Below, one piece after another: positions 25,737-33,958 of a DNA stretch of 64,000 nt. The notes beneath the pieces were generated by a model. The model was given only the letters and a program-made list of their open reading frames with translations. It was not told the DNA's origin and made no database searches. A program made the position numbers and the translations under genes. The stretch's first letter is position 1. Each line of letters begins with the position of its first letter. Source of the DNA: Streptomyces sp. NBC_00461 (GTDB taxonomy: Bacteria > Actinomycetota > Actinomycetes > Streptomycetales > Streptomycetaceae); contig NZ_CP107902.1 in assembly GCF_036013935.1 (NCBI RefSeq), forward strand, positions 7,535,001 through 7,599,000, given 5' to 3'.

Positions 25737-26912
25737 ATGCCCGACACCCCGCCCGCGCCCCTGATCCTCGGCAACGAACCGGGTTCGTTCCCGCACAGTG
25801 TGCTCGCCGAGCGGCACCCCGCCATCATCCGGCAGGTACGGGAGGCCTTCCCGTACGGCCCCGCACAGCACCGCGCACTCGACGCGCTCCTCGCGAACTG
25901 CACCGAGGGCGTCGTCGAACCGCTCCCCGCCGGGGCGCACGACCGGGCCCGCTGGGAGTCGTGGGGCAGCGCGGAGTACGTCGGCCGCTCCTGGTACGAC
26001 ATCCCCTGGCTCTGGTCTGAGAGCTACTTCTACCGCCAACTCCTCGGTGCCGTCGGCTACTTCGGCACCGGACCCTGGCAGGGCATCGATCCGTTCCGCC
26101 CCTTCAAGCTGGCCGAGCTGGACTCCCAGGAGACGGACGAGGAACTGGCCGCGCTCGACGCCCTGTCCGCCGAGGACCAGGACCGGGCCCTGCTGCACGG
26201 CTCCCTGTGGGGTAACCGCGCAGACCTCGGCTTCCGCCTCTCCGCCGCCGACACCGAAACCGGCGCCGCGGACACCGCCCCGGGCCTGGTCGCCGACGAC
26301 AGCGAGACACTCTGGTCGCTGCTCCCACCGTCCGGCGCGGGCACGCTGTGCCTGATCGCCGACAACGCGGGCCGCGAGCTCATCCCCGATCTGCTCCTCA
26401 TCGCCCACCTCCTCGAACGCGGGCGCGTCGGGCGTGCCGTCCTGCACGTCAAGCCGTACCCGTACTACGTCTCCGACGCGACGACGGCCGACGTCCTCGA
26501 CGCGCTGCGCAGGCTGACCGGCGCCCAGGGTGCCGCCCCCGAGTACGGCCGCATCCTGTGGTCGGCGATGACGGACGGTCGCCTCATGGTCCGCGCCCAC
26601 CCCTTCTCCGCCGCACCCCTGCCGTTCGCGGACATGCCCGACGACCTTCGCGCGGAACTCGCGACGGCCACCGTGACCATCGTGAAGGGCGACCTCAACT
26701 ACCGCCGTCTGGTGGGCGACCGGCTCTGGCCCCCGACCACACCCTTCGGCGAGGTGACCGCCCGCTTCCCCGGGCCGGTCGCCGCCCTGCGCACCCTGAA
26801 GTCCGACGTGATCACCGGCCTGGACCCCGGCACGGAGGCCGCGCTCGTGGCGGCCGAGGGACAGCGGTGGCGGACGGGCGGCACACATGCCCTCATCCAG
26901 GTCCGCGAGTGA
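25737..26912 (+). CDS. damage-control phosphatase ARMT1-family protein (DUF89)
   Basis: A 391-residue protein of the ARMT1/DUF89 metal-dependent phosphatase family. Diagnostic motifs are LIADNAGRELIPDLLLI (the DNAGxE metal site), ATVTIVKGDLNYRRLVGD and TLKSDVITGLDPG near the C-terminus. The family removes phosphate from damaged or side-product sugar phosphates. The ATG at 25737 is preferred over a GTG nine bases earlier, where the purine-rich GGGTGAGG acts as the ribosome-binding site. It directly follows the butyrolactone receptor on the same strand, so a role in removing phosphate from a hormone precursor is conceivable but unproven. Confidence 0.88.
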   Translation: MPDTPPAPLILGNEPGSFPHSVLAERHPAIIRQVREAFPYGPAQHRALDALLANCTEGVVEPLPAGAHDRARWESWGSAEYVGRSWYDIPWLWSESYFYRQLLGAVGYFGTGPWQGIDPFRPFKLAELDSQETDEELAALDALSAEDQDRALLHGSLWGNRADLGFRLSAADTETGAADTAPGLVADDSETLWSLLPPSGAGTLCLIADNAGRELIPDLLLIAHLLERGRVGRAVLHVKPYPYYVSDATTADVLDALRRLTGAQGAAPEYGRILWSAMTDGRLMVRAHPFSAAPLPFADMPDDLRAELATATVTIVKGDLNYRRLVGDRLWPPTTPFGEVTARFPGPVAALRTLKSDVITGLDPGTEAALVAAEGQRWRTGGTHALIQVRE

Positions 26913-26935
26913 GCGCCCGCGCCCGCCGCTGAGCC

Positions 26936-28198
26936 TCATGTCAGCCGTATCGGCAGCGACTTGAGTCCATTGATGAAATTGGACGTCAGCCGTCTGGCCG
27001 GCTCCGCGGTGCGCAGGACCGGCAGCGCGCACACCGCCTCCCCGTACAGCACCCGCAGCTGCAGCCGGGCGAAGTGGGCGCCCAGGCACACGTGCGGGCC
27101 GTCGCCGAAGGAGACGTGCGGGTTCGGCGTACGGGACAGGTCGAGGCGGTCGGGTGCGTCGAAGACCCGCTCGTCCCGGTTGGCGGAGGCGTGGAAGACG
27201 ACCACCTTGTCGCCGGCCCGGATGCGCCGTCCCGCCAGCTCGGTGTCGCGGGCGGCGGTGCGGCGGAAGGTGAGGACGGGTGGATGCCAGCGCAGCAACT
27301 CGTCGACAGCGGTGGTCAGTTCGATCCTTCCGGCCCGGAGCGACTCGTACGCCTCAGGGTGTTCGGCCAGGGCGAGCAGTCCGCCGGGAGCCGCGCTGCG
27401 GACCGTGTCGTTGCCCGCGACGGTGAGCAGGAAGAAGAACATCTCCAGTTCGGCGTCGGCGAGTTCCCCGTCGTGGGCGAGCGTGGTCAGCACGTCGTCC
27501 GCGGGGTGGCTTCGCTTGTGTGCGGCGAGCTGCTGGGCGTAGGCGAACATGTCCCGGAGCGCCGCGGGGGAGCGTGGATTGACCGGCCTGCCCCGCGGGT
27601 CGAGCACCGGCGGGCCGGCCTCGTCCGGGTCCTGGTAGCCGATGACCCGCTGCGTCCAGTGCAGCAGCAGACCGCGGTCGGACTCCGGGACGCCGAGCAG
27701 GTCGGCGAGGTTGAGCAGGGCGTAGTCGTCGGTCACGGCGGTGACGAGATCGGCGGTGCCGTCCGCGGCCCGGGCGTCCCGCAGCGCCTGCGCGAACAGC
27801 GTCCGCGCCCGCTCCCGCGCGACGGCCGTGAAGCGGTCGATGCGGCCGGGGGTGAAGGCCCGGCTGACCAGCCGCCTCAGCCGTCGGTGCCCCGGCGGAT
27901 CCTGATTGAGCATCATGCGCCGGATGAAGGGAAGGTCGGCCGGGTCGGGATCGCGGATCTGGGTCGCGCCGAGGTGCGAGGAGTACGTCGCCGAGTCCTT
28001 GAGGACGCCTACGACGTCCGCGTGCCGGGTCACCGCCCAGAACCCGGCACCCGCGGGCCAGCCCAGCACCTCCGGCTCCTCCTGCCAGGCCACCGGGTGG
28101 TGGTCGCGCAGCACGCGATAGGCGGCGTGGGGTACCCCGGCGGCGTACTGCCGCGGATCGAAGACGTCCGGAACCGGCAGTGCCTCGCGCACGTTCAT
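26936..28198 (-). CDS. cytochrome P450 (CYP125/CYP142-like class)
   Basis: A 420-residue P450. The I-helix is AGNDT (261-265), ExxR is E300-R303 (ELLR), and the haem loop SFGDGPHVCLG has the cysteine ligand at 371. The features MMLNQDPPGHRRLRRLVSRAFTP and NPHVSFGDGPHVCLGAHFARLQLR resemble CYP124/125/142 and linalool-type P450s, which hydroxylate branched alkyl or sterol side chains. I start at the ATG at 28198 with GGTGG upstream; the longer open frame above it is not P450-like. It converges on the ARMT1-like gene, 23 bp away. A role in tailoring a butyrolactone or butenolide is possible from context only. Confidence 0.92.
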   Translation of the reverse strand: MNVREALPVPDVFDPRQYAAGVPHAAYRVLRDHHPVAWQEEPEVLGWPAGAGFWAVTRHADVVGVLKDSATYSSHLGATQIRDPDPADLPFIRRMMLNQDPPGHRRLRRLVSRAFTPGRIDRFTAVARERARTLFAQALRDARAADGTADLVTAVTDDYALLNLADLLGVPESDRGLLLHWTQRVIGYQDPDEAGPPVLDPRGRPVNPRSPAALRDMFAYAQQLAAHKRSHPADDVLTTLAHDGELADAELEMFFFLLTVAGNDTVRSAAPGGLLALAEHPEAYESLRAGRIELTTAVDELLRWHPPVLTFRRTAARDTELAGRRIRAGDKVVVFHASANRDERVFDAPDRLDLSRTPNPHVSFGDGPHVCLGAHFARLQLRVLYGEAVCALPVLRTAEPARRLTSNFINGLKSLPIRLT

Positions 28199-28445
28199 GA
28201 AGCCACCGTGACGTGGCGGCCGGGGCTCCGGCAAGGGAGCGCGCTCGTGCGGGGGCTGAGGGATCCCTGCGGAGTGGAGGGGCGTGCAGGGGGAGCGCGG
28301 CAGGTCCGGCTCGGTTCCGCGGGGAGCGCCGAGCGGGACGGCAGGCCGGGCGCCGGGGGATGAGGGGCGTCGTCCGCTTCTGTGCGCCCCGTGCCAACTT
28401 GCCGGTCCTCCTGCGGTGTTCGGCGCGGATCGCCAGAATCGGGGC

Positions 28446-30833
28446 ATGGCCATCCGTGAACTCAGCTACGTGCTCCTGCGCGACCCCGACTCGGGTGCCG
28501 ACCGGCTCACCCCCGTCACCGAGGTGCCCGAGGGCGTGCCGGACGACCTGATGCAGCGGATCATCACGGTCACGCACCGCGCCGCGCCCGCCGTGGGAGC
28601 CGCGCTCAGCTACACCCGGCTGCCCCACCGCGCAGGCGGCGGACTCCTGTGCAGCGCACGCCCCGACGAGGAGTCGGACGGGTTGCGCGTCGACGTCCGG
28701 TACGAGGCGCACGACGCCGACGGCCCCGACGGGCCGCGGCGGCGCTGGCCCGTCGACGCCTGGCGGCCCAGCACCCTGGGCGGGAGCGGCGACGAGGCGT
28801 TCGCGCCGGACACCCGGTGCTGGGACGAGGCGCTGCTGGTGAAGTTCGCCTCCGACCAGGGCCGGCGCGTCGCTCCGTTCCTCGCCGACGTGCGCAGGCT
28901 GTTCGCCGACCCCGCCGGCCGCCAGATCGTCGTGGCCGAGCGGGACCAGGAGACCGTGGCCCGCTGGATCGCCCTCGCCTGCGCCTCCCTGCCCGTCCAC
29001 CACGCGAGGGCGCTGACGTTCAGCACCCATTCCGCGGACCCGGGTGTCGCCCCGCAACAGGTCGTCGGCATCGGCCCGGACACGGACGCCGACCTCTTCG
29101 ACCGGCACGACGGCCCGACCGTCACCCATCTCTTCCGGGTGCACGACGGCCTGGACGGCCCCGGCAGCCCGCCCCTGTCCGACCCCTGGGCGCAGGTGGC
29201 CGCCTGGCTCTGGCAGGAAGGAGTGGTCCCACGGCCCGACGAGCCGACCGAGGGCACCGGCGCCGAACGGCCTGGCGCACAGGCCCCGGACACCGGCGCC
29301 CCCCAGGATCCCTTCGCCCTCCTCCCCCTCGTCCGCCGGGCCCTCGCCGCCCGCACCTGGCACGCACTCGGCGACCTCCCCGAGGACGCACTGCGCGAGA
29401 TCCTGGCCGCCGCCATCCGCGCTGCCGAGCACGGCCGAACGGACGCCGTCTCCGCCCAGCACCTCGCCGTGATCGCCCGGCGGATCGCCGAGCACCGGCC
29501 CGACGCGGTCCAGCCGCTCGCCGCCGCCCTGGCTCGCAGCCGGGTCAGGGCGGCGGACCCGCAGGACGTCGTACCGGTCCTTGAGGCCTGCACGGACCTG
29601 CCGCTGGACGAGGGAACCTGGCGCACCCTGCGCTCGGAGCTCGGTCCGCCGCCCGAGGACGAGCTGCGCAAGATGCTGCGCTACCCGTTCGACGCCTGGG
29701 AGAAGCCGCTGAGTGCCGTCCTCGCGGGCGGCGCCGAGCGGAGTTCCGCCGTGGACGAGGCCGTGGACAAGATCGCGGGCGCCCTGAGCAGCCCCGAGGC
29801 CCGGCGCGCCTGCGCCGACGCGGTGGCCCTGCTCGCGGCGGTGAACCACCGCGGGCTGGTCCGCCGGGTCCTGGACCGGCTGGCCCGGGACCTGACGGAG
29901 CGCCGGGTCCGGGCGCTGCGCGACCTGGCGGCCTCCTACGGCGACTGGCTGCGCCCGTATCTCGACGGGGCACCCCTCGTCATCCGCCTCGCCGTGTCGG
30001 CGGCGAACCTCAAGCACTCCCACCGCCTGGAGGGGGCCGACCTCTGGGTGCAGCTGGCCAAGCGGCACCTGGACGGCCAGGTGCCCGACGGACCCACCCT
30101 GCGGATCATGTGGGCGCTGGTCTGGCCCCAGAACGGTTTCCCGGCGCACACCGACCAGAGCAGGGTCACCGAGGTCTGTCCGCCCCGGCTGATCGTCGAG
30201 GAGGGGATGGAGATCCGCCTCACCCACTGGCTCAGGCACCCCCCGGCGCCCGACCAGGCCCTCGTCGACTTCGCCCGGGCCAGCGCCCGCTCCCCCCGGT
30301 ACAACCGCTCGGAGCGGGCCACCGCCCAACTCATCGTGCTGACCTGGGACTTCGCACACCGGAAGGAGTCCGTGCAGCGCGTGATGGAACACCTGCCCAC
30401 GCTGGAACAGCGGGCTCGGGGCCTGGGCGGCGTCCTGCAGGACGCGATCGACCACTGGCTCGCCACCGGTCTGGCCCGGCTCGGCCCCGAGGAGCTGCGC
30501 CGTTCCCACGCGCTGCGCTACCTCGCCACCGGCCACGTGGGGCGGCTGCGCCACTACCGGGCCGCCGTGGCCGACGCCCAGGGCGCGCTGGAGCCCGCGG
30601 CGCTGTGCGAACCGCAGCGTGTGGCCGCCCTGTTCGTCGTCTGGCGCAGCGACCAGGAGGGCGCCACCGGAGGCTGGCGGGACACGGCCGACGACCTGCT
30701 CCACGACGTCATCGGCTCCGTACTGCCCCAGTTGGGCGAGCGAGGCAACGACGAGGTGCTCGCCGTCCTGAGACGTGATGCCGGAGAGGCCTGGGTAGAG
30801 GCCTGGACCAAATGGCGGCGCCGCCTGCGGTGA
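28446..30833 (+). CDS. GTPase-associated protein 1 (GAP1)-like protein
   Basis: A 795-residue cytoplasmic protein. The N-terminus (IRELSYVLLRDP... followed by VGAALSYTRLPHRAGGGLLCSARP) resembles the GAP1 N-terminal domain. The block WIALACASLPVHHARALTFSTH matches the GAP1 middle region (a WIAxxxxxLP...ARxLTFxT pattern). The C-terminal ~450 residues are all-helical, HEAT-like. GAP1 proteins were predicted computationally as parts of GTPase-containing bacterial conflict systems; their activity is unknown. Unusually, no double-domain GTPase gene is adjacent. The gene stands upstream of the vWA/PP2C/kinase triad on the same strand with a 153-bp gap, so it may be its own unit. Identification is from remembered motifs and should be tested by profile search. 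Confidence 0.6.
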   Translation: MAIRELSYVLLRDPDSGADRLTPVTEVPEGVPDDLMQRIITVTHRAAPAVGAALSYTRLPHRAGGGLLCSARPDEESDGLRVDVRYEAHDADGPDGPRRRWPVDAWRPSTLGGSGDEAFAPDTRCWDEALLVKFASDQGRRVAPFLADVRRLFADPAGRQIVVAERDQETVARWIALACASLPVHHARALTFSTHSADPGVAPQQVVGIGPDTDADLFDRHDGPTVTHLFRVHDGLDGPGSPPLSDPWAQVAAWLWQEGVVPRPDEPTEGTGAERPGAQAPDTGAPQDPFALLPLVRRALAARTWHALGDLPEDALREILAAAIRAAEHGRTDAVSAQHLAVIARRIAEHRPDAVQPLAAALARSRVRAADPQDVVPVLEACTDLPLDEGTWRTLRSELGPPPEDELRKMLRYPFDAWEKPLSAVLAGGAERSSAVDEAVDKIAGALSSPEARRACADAVALLAAVNHRGLVRRVLDRLARDLTERRVRALRDLAASYGDWLRPYLDGAPLVIRLAVSAANLKHSHRLEGADLWVQLAKRHLDGQVPDGPTLRIMWALVWPQNGFPAHTDQSRVTEVCPPRLIVEEGMEIRLTHWLRHPPAPDQALVDFARASARSPRYNRSERATAQLIVLTWDFAHRKESVQRVMEHLPTLEQRARGLGGVLQDAIDHWLATGLARLGPEELRRSHALRYLATGHVGRLRHYRAAVADAQGALEPAALCEPQRVAALFVVWRSDQEGATGGWRDTADDLLHDVIGSVLPQLGERGNDEVLAVLRRDAGEAWVEAWTKWRRRLR

Positions 30834-30926
30834 CGGGGGGCGCACATGGGGCGCATGTGAAACCGGTGAACACCCCTCTGTCTCCCCAATCGTCCCAGGC
30901 ACCAGATCTTCGCCCGCATTCTCAAC

Positions 30927-30932
30927 TAGGCT
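30927..30932 (+). promoter_or_regulatory. putative -10 element of the vWA/PP2C/kinase operon
   Basis: TAGGCT lies 54 bases upstream of the vWA start codon; the -35 region is poor. The convergent effector operon also has a TAGGCT at 52605-52600 (minus strand), about 55 bases before its first gene. The shared element could mean a shared sigma factor, but TAGGCT is a common Streptomyces -10. Confidence 0.3.
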
Positions 30933-30986
30933 TGTCCTGAAGGAAGTCCAGGCCGACACGGCCTGACCTCGGGGGAGAGGACCAGC

Positions 30987-31679
30987 GTGAGCGACACCTT
31001 CGATCTGCCGGGCGGCAGCATGGCGAGCCGCCCCGTCCATTTCATCTGGCTGCTGGACTGCTCCGGCTCGATGAGCGTGAACGGAAAGATCGCCGAGCTG
31101 AACTTCGCCATCCGCGAGGCGATCCCGGAGATGCAGTCGGCCGCCCGGTCCAATCCCGGAGCCACCCTGCTCGTCCGTGCCGTCTCCTTCGCCAGCGGAG
31201 CCAGCTGGCACATCAACGACCCGACCCCGGTGGACCAGTTCACCTGGGAGGACCTGCACACCTACGGCGGCACCGACATGGGCGCCGCGTTCCGGCTGGC
31301 GGCCGGCGCGCTGCAGACGCCGCCCATGCCGCAGCGCGCCCTGCCCCCGGTCCTCGCGCTGGTCTCCGACGGCCAGCCCACCGACGACTGGCGCTCGGGG
31401 CTGCGCTCCATCGACGACACGCCCTGGGGCAAGCGGGCGGTGCGCGTCGCCCTCGCCATCGGCGACGACGCCGACAAGAGCATGCTCAAGGAGTTCCTCG
31501 CCAACCCGGAGCTGGAGCCGCTGCAGGCGAAGAACCCGCGCCAGCTGGCCGCCGCCATCCGCTGGATGTCCACCGCCGTGAAGGCCGCCTCCACGCCCAA
31601 GACCGACGGCGGCGGCCCGGTCCAGGCCCCGCCGCCCGTCGCCCTGGGCAAGGACGAGGACGAAGACCCCATCTGGTGA
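30987..31679 (+). CDS. vWA domain protein, TerY-like
   Basis: A 230-residue von Willebrand factor A domain protein with a complete MIDAS: DCSGS (Asp24, Ser26, Ser28), Thr96 in GGTDMG and Asp128 in LVSDGQPTDD. No signal peptide is present, so it is cytoplasmic like TerY. The C-terminal 35 residues are Pro/Asp/Glu-rich. The GTG start has GGGGGAGAGG upstream. Its stop overlaps the GTG start of the PP2C gene, and the kinase follows. This vWA-phosphatase-kinase order is the TerY-P triad described from comparative genomics of Ter-type stress systems; the vWA protein is thought to bind metal-dependent partners and assemble the complex. Confidence 0.9.
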   Translation: MSDTFDLPGGSMASRPVHFIWLLDCSGSMSVNGKIAELNFAIREAIPEMQSAARSNPGATLLVRAVSFASGASWHINDPTPVDQFTWEDLHTYGGTDMGAAFRLAAGALQTPPMPQRALPPVLALVSDGQPTDDWRSGLRSIDDTPWGKRAVRVALAIGDDADKSMLKEFLANPELEPLQAKNPRQLAAAIRWMSTAVKAASTPKTDGGGPVQAPPPVALGKDEDEDPIW

Positions 31680-32572
31680 CCGGCGTCGTGGCACCGGCCG
31701 CCGAGCGGTGGGAACTGCTCAAGGGCGAGGTGAAAGGCGCGGCGAAGAAGTACAGCCAGGACCGCTGCGCCGCACGGCACGTGGCCGGCGGCCGCGCCGT
31801 CGTGCTCGCCGTCGCCGACGGACACGGCTCGGCACCCCACTTCCGCAGTGACCTCGGCGCCCGCTGGGCCATCGATGAATTCACCGTCTGCGCACAGGAG
31901 TTCGCGGCCGCCGCGGTGCGCTACGACGACGAGGCCGAACAGTACGACGGCCACAGCCCGTGGTGGAACGCCCTCGCGGAACTGCGCGCCGAGGCCCGGC
32001 GGCTGCCCCAACTGGTCGCCCACCGCTGGTACGAGCGCGCCACCCTGCACGACTGCAACTCCCCGGCGCACGGCGCGCCCCGGCACACGTCCAAGGGCCC
32101 CGACCTCACCGCCTACGGCACCACCCTCGTCGGCGCCGTACTCACCCGGCGCCTGCTGGTGTGCTGGCAACTGGGCGACGGCGATGTCGTCGTCCTGGAC
32201 GCGGCCGGGACGCCGTACACCCCCCTCTACACGGGCCCCGACCTCGGCGACGAGACGGACTCCCTGTGCGCGCCCGAGTCCTGGAACCGCGCCCGCTGCC
32301 ACTGGCAGCCGCTGACCAGCGAGGGCCCCTCGGGGGTGCTGCTGTCCACGGACGGGCTGTCCAAGAGCTTCACCGACCACCAGGGCTTCCTCGACTTCGC
32401 GGCCGGCGTGCAGGGCCGCGCCCACGAGCTGGGGATGCCCGCGGTGCGCAGCCGGCTGACGGAGTGGCTGAGCCACGCCGCCCAGTACTCCGGCGACGAC
32501 ACGACACTCGTGGGCGCCTTCGAGGCCGCAGGCTCCACCGCGCCCCGGCGCAACGACGCGCCACACACGTGA
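31676..32572 (+). CDS. PP2C-type serine/threonine phosphatase (TerY-P triad)
   Basis: A 298-residue PP2C phosphatase. The metal-binding motifs are VADGHGSAPHF (Asp48-Gly49), GTTLVGAVLTRRLLVCWQLG, GDGDVVVLD, STDGLSKSF and SGDDTTLVG, all in the usual order. It is soluble. It starts with a GTG overlapping the vWA stop (GTGA) and should be translationally coupled. It probably removes phosphates placed by the adjacent kinase on the vWA protein or island partners. The ~20-residue N-terminus before WELLKGEVKGAAKKYSQDR is short, with no sensory domain, so control presumably comes from the partners. Confidence 0.92.
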   Translation: MTGVVAPAAERWELLKGEVKGAAKKYSQDRCAARHVAGGRAVVLAVADGHGSAPHFRSDLGARWAIDEFTVCAQEFAAAAVRYDDEAEQYDGHSPWWNALAELRAEARRLPQLVAHRWYERATLHDCNSPAHGAPRHTSKGPDLTAYGTTLVGAVLTRRLLVCWQLGDGDVVVLDAAGTPYTPLYTGPDLGDETDSLCAPESWNRARCHWQPLTSEGPSGVLLSTDGLSKSFTDHQGFLDFAAGVQGRAHELGMPAVRSRLTEWLSHAAQYSGDDTTLVGAFEAAGSTAPRRNDAPHT

Positions 32573-32589
32573 GCCACGAGAGGAACCGC

Positions 32590-33942
32590 ATGGTGAACGG
32601 CATGCTCGCCCCCGGGCAGACCCTGGTGACCGAGCAGGGGGAGAAGGTCAAGGTCGACGACATGTTCGGCTCCGGCGGCCAGGGCGAGGTCTACCGGGTG
32701 CGCACACGCAAGGGCGACCGTGCTCTGAAGTGGTACTACCCACAGCTCGCGGACAGCCGCCAGCGGCAGATCCTCGAAGGCCTCATCGGTTGCGGCTGGA
32801 GCGACGACCGCTTCCTGTGGCCGCAGACCGTGGTCGTCGACGCCGACGGCAGGCTGCCCGGCTTCGGCTACCTCATGGACGTACGGCCCGAGCGCTTCCA
32901 CGACCTGCCCGCGCTGTTCCGCCGCGATCCCGCGCTCGCCGCGACCACCCAGCGCACCCTCGTCATGGCCGCCCTGCACACCGTCGAGGCCTACCGCGCC
33001 CTGCACGGCAAGGGCATCGCCTACCGGGACATCAACTGGGGCAACATCTTCTTCGACCCGCGCACCGGCGACGTCCTCGTCTGCGACAACGACAACGCGG
33101 TCTTCGAGGGCGAGAGCGCGGGCGTCGCCGGCACGATGGACTTCATGGCGCCGGAGCTGGTCCGCGGCGACCGGGGCGCCCAGCCCGGCATCCAGAGCGA
33201 CCTGCACTCCCTCGCGGTGCTGCTCTTCCTGCTCCTGATGAACCATCACCCGCTGGAGGGCGCCGAGGCGTTGAAGATCCGCTGCATGGACGAGAACGCC
33301 CGCAAGAAGCTGTACGGCACCGACCCGGTCTTCCTCTACGACCCGAACGACAACCGCAACCGCCCGGTCCGTGAGGAACAGCAGACCGTCGTGGCCACAT
33401 GGGGCGCGCTTCCGCCGATCCTGCAGCGGCTGTTCGTCGAGACGTTCACCGACGGCCTGAAGAACCCGGTCCGGCGGGTGCGCGAGGGCCAGTGGCGCGA
33501 CGCGCTCAGCGAGGTCCTGGACACCGTCTGCGTCTGCCCGTCCTGTGGCCGCCAGAACCTCACCGAACCGGACGGTCCCGCCCCGGACTGCTGGGGCTGC
33601 GGCCGTCCGGTGAGCCTGCCGCCGCGCCTGCAACTCACCATCGGCACCGGCATGATGCGCACCAAGCCCAGGTCCGTCCGGCTCGGCCCGCAGGCCCGGC
33701 TGTACGCCCACCACCTGGTGGTGGAGGCGGAGCGGCACGACTTCACGGCCGTCGTCGCGGAGGTGACCGAACACCCCAAGCAGCGCGGCCGGTTCGGCAT
33801 CACCAACCGCTCGCGGAACAGCTGGACGGCCCGCCGCTCCGACGGCTCCGTGCACGACGTCGACCCCGGCCGCACCGTCGCCCTGAGCACGGGCCTGCAG
33901 CTGGAACTCGGCGGCGGCGCCGAGGCGGTCGTGCGCGACTGA
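32590..33942 (+). CDS. atypical Ser/Thr kinase with C-terminal zinc ribbon and FHA-like domain (TerY-P triad)
   Basis: A 450-residue kinase. The glycine loop is GSGGQGEVY (27-35) and the ATP Lys is Lys47 in ALKWY. The catalytic loop reads YRDINWGN (Asp147, Asn152), with Asn in place of the usual Lys after the Asp. The metal motif DFG is DND (166-168 in CDNDNAVF), and APE is present at 187-189. A zinc ribbon follows (Cys316, Cys319, Cys334, Cys337), then a ~100-residue beta-rich, FHA-like domain with RFGITNRSRNSWTARRSDGS. The ATG has GAGAGGAA upstream; a GTG overlapping the PP2C stop (32569) is an alternative. With the vWA and PP2C proteins it makes a phospho-switch. Confidence 0.9.
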   Translation: MVNGMLAPGQTLVTEQGEKVKVDDMFGSGGQGEVYRVRTRKGDRALKWYYPQLADSRQRQILEGLIGCGWSDDRFLWPQTVVVDADGRLPGFGYLMDVRPERFHDLPALFRRDPALAATTQRTLVMAALHTVEAYRALHGKGIAYRDINWGNIFFDPRTGDVLVCDNDNAVFEGESAGVAGTMDFMAPELVRGDRGAQPGIQSDLHSLAVLLFLLLMNHHPLEGAEALKIRCMDENARKKLYGTDPVFLYDPNDNRNRPVREEQQTVVATWGALPPILQRLFVETFTDGLKNPVRRVREGQWRDALSEVLDTVCVCPSCGRQNLTEPDGPAPDCWGCGRPVSLPPRLQLTIGTGMMRTKPRSVRLGPQARLYAHHLVVEAERHDFTAVVAEVTEHPKQRGRFGITNRSRNSWTARRSDGSVHDVDPGRTVALSTGLQLELGGGAEAVVRD

Positions 33943-33958
33943 CCACCGCCCGGGGACG

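Noticed and set aside
27354..31694. A 1446-residue open frame on the minus strand across the P450 and GAP1-like genes
   Set aside because: It is antisense to well-supported genes and rich in His/Arg/Gly as expected of a GC-rich shadow frame. The real P450 ends at 28198.
30987..33942. Classical tellurite resistance (ter) genes
   Set aside because: TerD, TerC and TerZ-type genes are absent. Only the vWA/PP2C/kinase triad is present.
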